The notes beneath the pieces are model-generated. The model did no database searches. It was given only the letters and a program-made list of their open reading frames with translations, and was not told the DNA's origin. A stretch of 64,000 bases of DNA from Chloroflexota bacterium (GTDB taxonomy: Bacteria; Chloroflexota; Anaerolineae; SpSt-313). The DNA lies in assembly GCA_029553955.1 (NCBI GenBank), contig JAKPJZ010000121.1:1-64000 (forward strand). The letters are read 5' to 3'. Positions 18,067 through 26,800 of this stretch are shown here, in pieces (within the stretch, counting starts at the first letter, position 1; the number at the start of each line of letters is the position of its first letter). The position numbers and the translations under genes were made by a program.

Positions 18067-18885
18067 CTAGCCGACCAACACGTGGCGCAGGATAGTCCCT
18101 TGGGGCAGCTCGCCGGGCTGGGCGGGCGCCCGGTCGACGGCGAGCATCAGGCATTCGGTGGCAGCGATGCGGCGGTACTCCTCCATCTCGAGCAGGCCCT
18201 CGAGCTGCTCCCACATCGCCTTCTGCGTCTCGTGGCAGTGGGCCGCGTCGATCTTGGCCCGCAGGTGGGGCCCGGTGTCCAGCGTGTGGGTCACCTGGCC
18301 GACGGCAGCCGCGCCCGTGTGGCCCATCAGCATCTGGCGCTGCACGTCGCTGATGCCCATGAAGAAGAGGCGCCTGGCGCGCCAGGGGCTCAGGCCGGCC
18401 TGCATGTCGGCCGTGTATAGGGTCTCATCACGTGCCGCACCAAAGGCGGCTGTGGCATAGGCGCCGATCGCGATGTGGTCGCGGTGGCCATAGAGGCCAT
18501 CGGGCCCGAAGGTGATGACGGCCTGCGGCCGGTAGCGGCGGATCAGGCGCACGAGCCGGCCGATCACCTCTGAAGCGCTCGCCCTGGCCAGCGACCCCTC
18601 GGGCGGCTCGCCGTGCTCGGGCCGCCAGCCCGAGTCGCCATAGGGCAGAATCTGCAGGTGCCGGATGCCCAGGCGCCGGCACGAGCAGCGCAGCTCCTCG
18701 CGCCGCTCCTCGGCCAGGCGTTCGCGGTGCTCGGGGGTATGCTCCTCCTCGGCGCCCAGGTCGCCCGAGGTCGCGCAAACCAGCGCCACTTCGGCGCCTT
18801 CGGCGGCGCAGGCCGCCAGGGTCCCGGCGATCGCCAGCTCGTCGTCGGGGTGAGCGAGAATTGCCATCACACAGGGGGTCGCCAT
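18067..18885 (-). CDS. PIG-L (LmbE) family zinc deacetylase
   Basis: A 272-aa N-acetylglucosaminyl-type deacetylase. The zinc-binding AHPDDE motif is at residues 11-16 and the second site is HRDH near 133. QAVITFGPDGLYGH is typical of the family, which includes MshB and BshB. The substrate is an N-acetylated amino sugar conjugate, not defined by sequence. The start has GGAGG eight bases upstream and a near-consensus promoter at 18932-18960. It stands alone between a long palindrome and a MITE. Confidence 0.9.
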   Translation of the reverse strand: MATPCVMAILAHPDDELAIAGTLAACAAEGAEVALVCATSGDLGAEEEHTPEHRERLAEERREELRCSCRRLGIRHLQILPYGDSGWRPEHGEPPEGSLARASASEVIGRLVRLIRRYRPQAVITFGPDGLYGHRDHIAIGAYATAAFGAARDETLYTADMQAGLSPWRARRLFFMGISDVQRQMLMGHTGAAAVGQVTHTLDTGPHLRAKIDAAHCHETQKAMWEQLEGLLEMEEYRRIAATECLMLAVDRAPAQPGELPQGTILRHVLVG

Positions 18886-18931
18886 TGATGTGAGCCTCCG
18901 CCATTGGTAGTTGAATAGCCGTCAACGGGGC

Positions 18932-18960
18932 ATTATACGCTGGCGGCTGCCTGTGACCAA
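18932..18960 (-). promoter_or_regulatory. Promoter of the PIG-L deacetylase gene
   Basis: On the minus strand TTGGTC, a 17-bp spacer, then TATAAT. The start point would be near 18925, giving a 40-base leader. The -35 box ends 3 bp from the MITE at 18963. Confidence 0.7.
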
Positions 18961-18962
18961 AA

Positions 18963-19304
18963 GTGGGGAGACACCTGACGCACCAATTTCCCAGAGGGCA
19001 AAACGATTGGCGAAAAGTCCGGCAAAGGCCTGCCCGTGCCGCGGCCAGGCCCCCCCCTACCGTTCCCCCGTCGCGGGGGAATTGGGCTATCTCCCGCGGC
19101 ACTAGATCGCTCGCTCGCCGTTCCTTGGCCGCACAGGATGCGGTCGGGCGACCCAATTCCCCCGCGACGGGGGAACGGTAGGGGGGCCCACCCTGCAGCA
19201 GGAGCAACTGTCTGTCAGCAGCGGCGCGAGCTGGACCGAGTTTTTGCCAGAGAGCTGGCGCTGACCACCCGCCAGGGTAATTGGTGTGTCAGGTGTCTCC
19301 CCAC
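18963..19304. mobile_element. MITE-like element, copy 1 (342 bp)
   Basis: Terminal inverted repeats of about 25 bp: GGGGAGACACCTGACGCACC at the left and GTGTGTCAGGTGTCTCCCC at the right. A second inverted pair (CCTACCGTTCCCCCGTCGCG and its complement) lies at 19055-19188. No coding sequence is present. It is related to the element at 43415-43753, which lies in the opposite orientation. No clear target-site duplication is seen. The right end stops 10 bp before the SEC-C gene's stop codon. Confidence 0.85.
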
Positions 19305-19314
19305 TGCGAACAGG

Positions 19315-20313
19315 CTACTCGCGGACCTGCCCGGGCAGGAGGATGCCGCCCGGCGACGGCTTGGGCTGGCCGGGGATGAAGATGCCGCCGGCGGTGCGCT
19401 CGACGCGCGGGCCGGGCTCGTCCTCCTCCTCGTCATCGTCCTCTTCGGCCCGTTCGGCTTCCTGCTGCTTGCGCGCCCGCTCTTCGGCCAGGAGCTGCCT
19501 GGCCTTGAACAGGCGCTCGAGCGCCGGCCGCGGGTCAAAGTGGCCGTGGCGGCCGGCCGCCCGGCGATAGCCTGCGGCCGCCTCGGGCGTGGCCAGGTAG
19601 TGGAACATCACATAGCCCGCTTGGCGCAGGAACTCGGGCCAGGTAGCCTGATAGTGCTCCTCGCAGTAGGCGCCGTAGCCGCGGTCGGCGGCAGCGACCA
19701 GCCCCGCCCGCAGCGCGCCGAGCAGCAGCACCGTGCCCCGCGAGAGCCGGCAGCGCTCGCCCTCGCCAAAGCGCCGGCCCAAGAGCAGGTCCCCCGGCAT
19801 GGCCAGGCGGGCCAGCCCCGGGTCGCTCACCTGGTACGTGCCGCCCACCAGCAGGTCCTTGATCTCGATGCGCCCGTCAGGGCTCACCCGGTCGATGCTG
19901 TGGAGCGACAGGTAGCTGGCGCTGAGCTCGGCCAACAGCTCGCGCTGCGCGATCGTCATGTGCAGCCCATACTCAGCCGCATACAGCTCGACCACGCGCC
20001 GGCGGCCCTGGCCCGTCGGATAATCGTAGACGTACCACTCGAGGAACGGCTCCATCTCCGCGGGGCCCAGCACGCGGGCGACGCGCAGGTCGAAATCGCC
20101 GTTCCAAAAGCGGCTAAAAGCCGACTGCGAGTCGACATAGAGCGCAGGCCGGTCGAGCATGTTGAGCAGCTCGCGCCACAGGGCCTCGTCGTCGCGGTGC
20201 CGCGTCACCTCGCGCACCTGCTTGGCGTGCTCTCGCGGCCCGCAGCAATGCTTGTACTTTTTGCCGCTGCCGCAGGGGCAGGGGTCATTGCGTCCGGTTG
20301 TTGCCATGGCCAT
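19315..20313 (-). CDS. SEC-C zinc-motif protein, function unknown
   Basis: A 332-aa protein. The N-terminus has the SEC-C zinc motif [15 protein letters not shown], as at the SecA C-terminus, where it binds zinc and SecB or ribosomes. The middle is a helical region I do not recognise. The tail is strongly acidic ([12 protein letters not shown]), then two near-repeats, GGIFIPGQ and GGILLPGQ. It may bind ribosomes or substrate proteins, but this is inferred from the SEC-C motif alone. ATGs at 20313 and 20307 are both possible starts; GAGG lies just upstream. The gene ends beside the MITE. Confidence 0.8.
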   Translation of the reverse strand: MAMATTGRNDPCPCGSGKKYKHCCGPREHAKQVREVTRHRDDEALWRELLNMLDRPALYVDSQSAFSRFWNGDFDLRVARVLGPAEMEPFLEWYVYDYPTGQGRRRVVELYAAEYGLHMTIAQRELLAELSASYLSLHSIDRVSPDGRIEIKDLLVGGTYQVSDPGLARLAMPGDLLLGRRFGEGERCRLSRGTVLLLGALRAGLVAAADRGYGAYCEEHYQATWPEFLRQAGYVMFHYLATPEAAAGYRRAAGRHGHFDPRPALERLFKARQLLAEERARKQQEAERAEEDDDEEEDEPGPRVERTAGGIFIPGQPKPSPGGILLPGQVRE

Positions 20314-20432
20314 CAATCCTCGATCAACACGAGTGTTACTTCTGTCAGGACTCTACCACAGCGCCCAGGCGGCGTCAAACAATCGCGCTGCCGGGTTGTG
20401 CGCTCCGCATCACCCCGGCGCTACCCCGAAAG

Positions 20433-20510
20433 GGGATTTGGTGGGTATGCCAGGGCCGCCGGTCGCCCCCGCGGGGGCGACCGGCGGCCCTGGCATACCC
20501 ACCAAATCCC
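20433..20510. repeat. Long palindrome 3 (78 bp, no loop)
   Basis: A perfect 78-bp palindrome centred at 20471.5; the arm starts GGGATTTGGTGGGTATGCC. The left flank carries GCTCCGCATCACCCCGG and CGCTACCCCG, shared with palindrome 2. It lies between two divergent genes. Confidence 0.92.
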
Positions 20511-20525
20511 TCCAAGAACCTCCCT

Positions 20526-20555
20526 TTGACGGAGACGTGCGCCTGGTGCTAGAAT
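20526..20555 (+). promoter_or_regulatory. Promoter of the cyclophilin-like gene
   Basis: TTGACG at 20526-20531, an 18-bp spacer and TAGAAT at 20550-20555. The start point would be near 20562, giving a leader of about 65 bases. It begins 16 bp after palindrome 3. Confidence 0.65.
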
Positions 20556-20627
20556 GGCCGCACACTTTGCTCTACAGAGGAGAGGCGGCTGCCATGCCGC
20601 CGTAACCGCCATACCAAGGAGACAGCC

Positions 20628-21014
20628 ATGCGCACGATTATCATCACCGCCGGCTCGGTGACGGCGCGAGCCGAGCTGAACGATTCGCCGACGGCGACGG
20701 CCCTGTGGGAGGCGCTGCCCATCGCCGCGCGCGCCAACACCTGGGGCGATGAGATCTATTTCGGCATCCCCGTCCACACCGACGAGGAGCCGGGCGCCCG
20801 CGAGGTGGTGACCGTGGGCGAAATCGGCTACTGGCCGCCCGGCCACGCCTTCTGCATCTTTTTCGGGCGCACGCCGGCCAGCCGCGGCAGCGAAATCCGC
20901 GCCGCCAGCGCCATCAACCCCCTGGGCACCATCGTGGGCGACGCCAGGGTGTTCAAGCAAGTGCGCGACGGGGAAAAGGTGACGATCGCGAAGGCTGAAG
21001 AGCCTGGAAAGTAA
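20628..21014 (+). CDS. Cyclophilin-like fold protein (TM1367 type)
   Basis: A 128-aa protein of the small cyclophilin-like family. The sequence runs LNDSPTATALWEALP, then GDEIYFGIP, then GEIGYWPPGHAFCIFFGRTP, which matches the family order. Proline isomerase activity has not been shown for this family, so the function is open. The start has AAGGAG six bases upstream and a good promoter at 20526. It is a single-gene unit; the spacer after it carries two nested repeats. Confidence 0.85.
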   Translation: MRTIIITAGSVTARAELNDSPTATALWEALPIAARANTWGDEIYFGIPVHTDEEPGAREVVTVGEIGYWPPGHAFCIFFGRTPASRGSEIRAASAINPLGTIVGDARVFKQVRDGEKVTIAKAEEPGK

Positions 21015-21141
21015 ACCGCAGAGGCGCAGAGGCACCTTGTCATTGCGAACGCAGCGAGGCAACCTCATTCCACGGCTGGGGGTTGCTTCGTTGCGCTCGC
21101 AATGACAGACTTGCTCTGCGTCCTCTGCGCCTCTGCGGTGA
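21012..21141. repeat. Nested palindromes: CATTGCGA element inside an ACCGCAGAGGCGC element
   Basis: The outer arms read AACCGCAGAGGCGCAGAGG and CCTCTGCGCCTCTGCGGT. The inner pair, from about 21039 to 21107, begins GTCATTGCGAACGCAGCG and ends GCGCTCGCAATGAC. It fills the spacer between two convergent genes and could act as a bidirectional terminator. Confidence 0.8.
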
Positions 21142-21153
21142 TTCTACGTTGAA

Positions 21154-23517
21154 CTAGCTTTCGGCGCCCCGCAGCGCTTCGCGGATGGCGGCGAGCCGCT
21201 GCGGCCGCCCGGCGACAAAGCGCTCGATGCCCTTGAGCAGCCACTCGGGCGAGAGGCGCGCTTCATTCAGTAGCTCGTCCACAGTGCCGCCGGTGCGCCA
21301 GCGGTTGTCCCAGTCGCTCGACAGGGTATAGGCCTCGGCCACCTTGTTGTCGAGCCAGTCGTGCATCAGGCGCCGCGCGCCGTTGGTGATGGCCATGGCG
21401 TCGAGCCGGTCGGCGGGCGAAAGCACCTCATCCTGGTAGGCCTGGGGCTGCAGCCGGAAGAGCTCGGGGCTGATGGCCGCGACCACCTTGACGTTGAGGC
21501 CGCGCGCATCCAGCTCGGGCAGCAGCTTGACCACGCCCGAGGTCGTGCTCGTGCCCTGGACGATGACGGTGCCCAGGCGCGGCAGGCCGGGCCGGTAGGG
21601 GCGCATGACGTAGGCGCCGCGCGCCGCCGCCAGGTGCGAGGGGATGCCCAGCGCCTGCCGGTCGGGCACGGTGATCGGCGGGCGGGTCAGGTGCAGGGCG
21701 ATGAGGTGCACATCCTGCTGCAGCGCCGCGCCGAGCACGACCGGCACCTCGTTGTACTCCCACGGGTGCACGTTGATAATCTGCCCCTCGGGGAAGAGCT
21801 GGGTCACGCCCGGGGCGAAAATGCCAAAGTGCGTGCGCGAGTCGTCGGCCGTCTCGGGGCCCGAGTGGCCGGCCACCCAGATGATCTTGCCCAGCTTGAG
21901 CGGGCTATCCTGCGCCATCTGGCTAAAGAGGCGGAAGGGGCCGTACTTTAGGTAGCTGAAGGAGCCATAGGTCGAGCAGGCACCGAAAAAGCCGGCGAAT
22001 TCGTCCTCGGGGTCGGCCGAGAGATTGGTCGACACCAGGCCGGTCATGATCCCCGAGTTGGCCAGCTCGGTGATCTCTTGCGGCAACACCACGCCGCTGG
22101 GGTTGGTCTCGCGGTCATACGAGCCATAGCCCTTGAACTCGCCATAGCCCTGGCCAAAGCCGGCGATATTGGTAGAGCCGGCCAGGTCGGCCGAGGCCAC
22201 CAGGAAGAGCGGCCGGCCATAGTGCTCGTGGCAGTAGGCGTTGACCCAGGCGCCCCACTTGGCGAGCGCCGCCCGGTTGGCCACCTTGGTGCCGGGCGCC
22301 ACATAGACATCGGCCGGATAGCGCTCGAAATCGTACAGCGCCGGGTCCTCGATCGGGTTGCGCTGCAGGTTGAAGCGCACCGTGGGGATCTCGTGCGGCA
22401 CCTGCTCGCCCAGCTCGACGAGGCGGTTGGCCAGATAGTCGATCAGCCCCTGGTCGCGCCGCAAGACGCTGAGCACGGCGTCGATGTGCTGCAGGGTCTG
22501 CGCCACGCGCTCGTCCTCGGTCGCCAGAGCGCCCTGGCCACAGCCGGCGAACTCGACGCCGTAACGCTCGGCAAAGGGCTGCAGCGTGCGCCAAAAGAGG
22601 TCGCAGTTCATCGGCGAATGCGGCGCGCCGTGCGATTTGTTGTCGTAGACGAGGTAGCCCCGCCCCTTGCGCGTCTTGACCCAGCCCGCGGTCGGCCGCT
22701 GTTCGGCGTTGGGGGTGGTGGTCATCCCCAGCAGCACGCGGGTCACCTGCTCCCAATCGGCCCCCTGCTCGGTGCCAAAGACGCGCCAGCCGTGAGGCTC
22801 GAACCAGTCGCGCGGCGTGCCGTTGACCACGCGGCTGATGGGATGGTCGTCGATGCCAAAATCGTTCCAATCGACCACATAGTAGAGGTTGTCGAGGCCG
22901 AGGCCATAGGCCGAGTTGATTGTCTCGGCGGTGACGCCGGTCGTCAGCCCCCCCTCGCCCTCAAAAGCAAAGACCTTGACCCCCGTTGCCCCCGCATACT
23001 TGAGCGCCAGCGCCTCGCCGGCGGCCGCCGGGCTGCCGTGGCCCGAAGGCCCGGTGTTGAACTTGAAGAAAAGGGTCTTGCCCACCATCTCGGCGTGGCC
23101 CGAGAGGCCGCCGTTGTGGCGGAAGGTCACCAAATCGGCCGGCGCGAGCACCCGCTCGGGGCCGCCGGGGATGAGGTAGCGCGGGTCCTGCGTCTGCTCA
23201 TACTTGAGGCGCATGGCCTCGTTGAGCACGGCCAGGGTGCAATAGACGAGAGGCACAGCATGGCCGCCCACCAGGATGAAGCGATCGCCGAAGCGATTCT
23301 CGGGATGGCGGATATCCCAGCGCATGGCGCCGCTCAGCAGGGTCGTCACCAAGGCGTGCACCTTCGACAATGACCCACCGGGGTGCCCGCTCTGCCGCAG
23401 GTTGACGGTGATGGCGATGAGCTGATCCACCATGTCTTTCACGACTTCCCACCGGGGGAAATCGGGCGCAAGCGCCGCCAGGCGACTCTCGATGGCCTCG
23501 TTGGAGCTGAAATCCAT
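21154..23517 (-). CDS. tkt: Transketolase, full length
   Basis: A 787-aa thiamine-diphosphate enzyme that moves two-carbon units between sugar phosphates in the pentose phosphate or Calvin cycles. The N-terminal part has SGHPGGSLSKVHAL and FAFEGEGGLTTG followed by YYVVDWNDFGIDD, the cofactor-binding region. The middle has GQGYGEFKGYGSYD and IWVAGHSGPETADDSRTHFG. It is longer than the usual 620-670 aa. The start at 23517 has GGGAGG upstream. A phosphoketolase was considered, but the motifs fit transketolase better. It is monocistronic, and a TTGACA box lies upstream. Confidence 0.8.
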   Translation of the reverse strand: MDFSSNEAIESRLAALAPDFPRWEVVKDMVDQLIAITVNLRQSGHPGGSLSKVHALVTTLLSGAMRWDIRHPENRFGDRFILVGGHAVPLVYCTLAVLNEAMRLKYEQTQDPRYLIPGGPERVLAPADLVTFRHNGGLSGHAEMVGKTLFFKFNTGPSGHGSPAAAGEALALKYAGATGVKVFAFEGEGGLTTGVTAETINSAYGLGLDNLYYVVDWNDFGIDDHPISRVVNGTPRDWFEPHGWRVFGTEQGADWEQVTRVLLGMTTTPNAEQRPTAGWVKTRKGRGYLVYDNKSHGAPHSPMNCDLFWRTLQPFAERYGVEFAGCGQGALATEDERVAQTLQHIDAVLSVLRRDQGLIDYLANRLVELGEQVPHEIPTVRFNLQRNPIEDPALYDFERYPADVYVAPGTKVANRAALAKWGAWVNAYCHEHYGRPLFLVASADLAGSTNIAGFGQGYGEFKGYGSYDRETNPSGVVLPQEITELANSGIMTGLVSTNLSADPEDEFAGFFGACSTYGSFSYLKYGPFRLFSQMAQDSPLKLGKIIWVAGHSGPETADDSRTHFGIFAPGVTQLFPEGQIINVHPWEYNEVPVVLGAALQQDVHLIALHLTRPPITVPDRQALGIPSHLAAARGAYVMRPYRPGLPRLGTVIVQGTSTTSGVVKLLPELDARGLNVKVVAAISPELFRLQPQAYQDEVLSPADRLDAMAITNGARRLMHDWLDNKVAEAYTLSSDWDNRWRTGGTVDELLNEARLSPEWLLKGIERFVAGRPQRLAAIREALRGAES

Positions 23518-23592
23518 GACCTGCGTCCTCCCTTGCCTGACCGAAGCGAAGGCCGGGCGCCGTTGCCCGGCCACTTGAGTTTGGTACATACC

Positions 23593-23621
23593 AGACTAAT
23601 CGTATTCTATTATCCTGTCAA
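23593..23621 (-). promoter_or_regulatory. Candidate promoter of the transketolase gene
   Basis: On the minus strand a perfect TTGACA at 23616-23621, a 17-bp spacer, then a weak TAGTCT. The local sequence is AT-rich compared with its surroundings. Confidence 0.45.
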
Positions 23622-23681
23622 TTTTGCGCTTTTGACCGTCTGGGCACAAGGCTTCGCGCCTCACCGGAATGGGCCCCAAAA

Positions 23682-23755
23682 GGGGGTGGGCGGGTTGGCC
23701 GTCGTCGTAGACCGCCCGCGGGCGGTCTACGACGACGGCCAACCCGCCCACCCCC
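23682..23755. repeat. Long palindrome 4 (74 bp, no loop)
   Basis: A perfect palindrome centred at 23718.5; the arm begins GGGGGTGGGCGGGTTGGCC. The left flank has GGGCCCCAAAAGGGG, similar to palindrome 2. It lies between the start of the transketolase gene and the end of the glycerate kinase fusion. Confidence 0.92.
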
Positions 23756-23816
23756 AGGGTCTAGAACCGGGCATGCGCGAAGCGAAGCACCCGGTCGGCG
23801 GGCGAGGCTGCCCCTC

Positions 23817-26800
23817 TCACTTGGCTGCTGGGCCGTAGGCCTCGCTGAGCAGCTCCAGCGGGTGGCGCACCTCGACGGCGCTGCCCGCCTGGCCCAGGCC
23901 ATCGCGCATCTGGATCATGCAGCCCAGGCACCAACTGGTGACGATATCGGCGCCCGAGGCCATGACGTTGGCGATCTTGCTCTGGCGCAGCGTGAGCGAC
24001 TGGTCATAGTGGGCGGCCAGGCCCCACGGCCCGCCCTCGCCGCAGCACTCGTCGGCGCCGGCCATAGGCACCACCTGCAGCCCAGGGATCAGGTCCAGCA
24101 GGTCGCGCGTGTTGTTGGCCGATGCGGTGGTCTTGTGGCCCAACTTTTCGTGACACGACACATGCACGGCAACCGTGCGCGCGACCGCCTGCGTCGCCGG
24201 CTCGAGGTTGGCCACACCGATGACCTTGACGATGAACTGGGCCGGGTCATACAGCTTGGCGACGAGGGCCTTGGCCTTCTCCTCGTACGCCGTGTCGCCG
24301 AGACGGGCGAATTCTTTCGCCAGCTCCTTGAAGGCCAGGATGCACGACGGGCAGTGGGCGACCACGTACTTGTAGGGCAGCAACTGGTCGATGTTGTAGC
24401 GCGCCATGCGGTAGTACTGCTCGGTGTTGCCGAAACTGGCGAACGGCTCGCCGCAACAGGTCTGCGGCGGCAGCGACACCTGCCAGCCGTTGTGCCGGGC
24501 GATGTTGATGAAACCGTCGGCGATGGGCTCGTCAAAGAGGTCCGAGGTGCAGCCGTAAAAGTAGGCGATGTCGGCCTGCGCCGGCGGCACATGCGCCAGC
24601 TCGGGGTAGCGGCTCTCCATGGTCGACCTGGCCAGGCGCGGCAAGTAGCGCTGCTTGGGGATGCGCGTGGGGATGAGCCCCTGCGGCAGCCACGACAGCA
24701 CCGCGCGGCCCGGCCGGCTCTGCCACAGGCCCTGGGTAAAGCCGAGGAAGCCGATGCCGAACGTGTAGAGGCCGCGGCGCGCCATGACGCCGGCAATGGC
24801 CGGGGCGATGACCCGCGAGCGCTTGGGCTCACGGATCTTGACCACGAGGTCGCGCATGCTGGCGTTGGTGGCGCACTTCCACGTGCACTGGCCGCACATC
24901 AGGCAGAGGTCAAAGGCTTTCTTGAACAGCGGGTCGTGGCGCATGGCCGGGTCGGCGCCGCTCTGCAGGGCCATGGCCAGCGCCCGCCGAAAGGTCGGAG
25001 CGGCCTCGGTGCGCGCGGCAAAGCCATCGGCCAGCTTGCTGAACACCGGGCAGATATCGGCGCACTGCGAGCAGAGCGAGCACACGCCCGAGTAGAGGGC
25101 CGAAAAGTCTTGGAAGCGGGCCAGGGTGAGCTTGGAATCCTCGGCCTCGACGCCGACCAGCTCCTCGATAGCCGCGTGCAGGTCCTTGTCGCGCGCCTCG
25201 CGGACAATCTTGACCCCCGGATGCATGATGCCACGCGGGTCCAGGAGGTCCTTGATCTGCACAAAGAGGTCGAACAGCGCCTTGCCGAACACATGCGGCA
25301 GGATGACGCCGCGGGTGCGGCCATCGGCGTGCTCGCCGCTCATGCTGCCGCCGAGCGCGGTGACCTTTTCGGTGATCCTGGCCATGACGTTGATCAGCCG
25401 CACCCGGTCCTGCTGTTCGGTGAGGTTGAGCAAGAGGTAGAGGTGAAAGTTGCAGTCGCCCGCGTGGCCGTGCGTGCCGGCGACGACCTGCTCCTGGTTG
25501 AACACCTCATCCATGTAGGTGATGAACTCGAGCAGCTTCTGCTGGTCCCTGGGGATGACGACGCACTCGATCATGGTCAGCGGCCGCTTGCTCGGGTCGT
25601 AGGCATAGAGCACGTTCAGGGCGCTGCGCCGCCCCTGCCAGAGGGCGTCGGCCTTGGCCTGGTCGTAGGCCACGTCAAAGCCGATGGCCGTCTGGGGATA
25701 GTCGCGCCCGAGCAGCTCGCGCAGGGCCGCCACCTGTTTCGCGATCAGCGCGGCCGCCGCCTGCTGCTCCATGATGCGCACGGCGCCCAGCCGCCGCGAG
25801 GGGTCCTTGGGGTCGGGCCGCACCTCCACGTCGTCGAACTCGATAAGGTACATGACCTTGGCGTCTTCGCGGATGCCCAGGTTCGGGTAGGTCTTGCGGA
25901 TCAGCTCGAGGTTGGTGGTGACGGCCGTGTCGAAGCAGGAGGGCTGTAGGTCATAGATCTTGGGGATGGCGCCGCAGGCCTCGGCGAGGTCGGTAAAGTA
26001 GACGATGCAGGTCGCTTTCTGCGTGGCCAGGGGCATGGCCCGCAGCTTGGCCTCGGTGATGACGCCCAGCGTGCCTTCGGAATGGGCAAAGAGCCGCGAC
26101 CAGTCGACGGGCACCCCCGCCTCGAGCTGGCGCAGGATGTCGAGCACGTCATAGCCCGACGAGTTCTTGGGCACCCGCGGGAAACCCTTGTCGATGGCCT
26201 CGGCGTTGGCGCGCACGAGGTCGATGATCTGTGCCCACGGCTGCTCGCCCGGCTCGATCTCCGAGGTCCACAGGCCCGTGCCGTCGGGCAAGACGACGTG
26301 CAGGTCCAGCACCTGGTCCTTGGTCGTGCCCAGCTTGACCGAGCTAGCGCCCGAGGCGTTGTTGGCGATCATGCCGCCGATGGTGGCCATATCGGTGGAG
26401 GCTGGGAACGAGGCCAGGAACGCGCCGTGCGCCTTGAGCATGGCGTTGAGCCGGGTGCAGATCACCCCCGCCTGGGCAGAGACGATCTTGCCACCCTCGG
26501 CGTGATCGCCCAGGACCTCGGCCGTGTCGAGCGCGCGCATGTCGAGGACGATGCCGCTGCCCACCGACTGCGCCGGCAGGCCGCTGCCCGCGCCCCTGGC
26601 CGTGATGGGGATGCCCTGCTCATAGGCGTAGCGCACGGCCTTTTCCACGTCGGCATGGCCGCGCACGCCGACGATGGCCAGCGGGGTGAGGCTGATCGGC
26701 CCGACATCGCTGGCATAGCCCAGGCAGGCGACCTCGCCCACTTCGATCTGCCCGGCGGGAATCCCCGCCTCGGCGAGGCCCTTGGCGATGGCCGCCCGAC

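Noticed and set aside
21154-23517. Phosphoketolase
   Set aside because: The length is suggestive, but the SGHPGG, EGEGGLTTG and C-terminal motifs follow transketolase.
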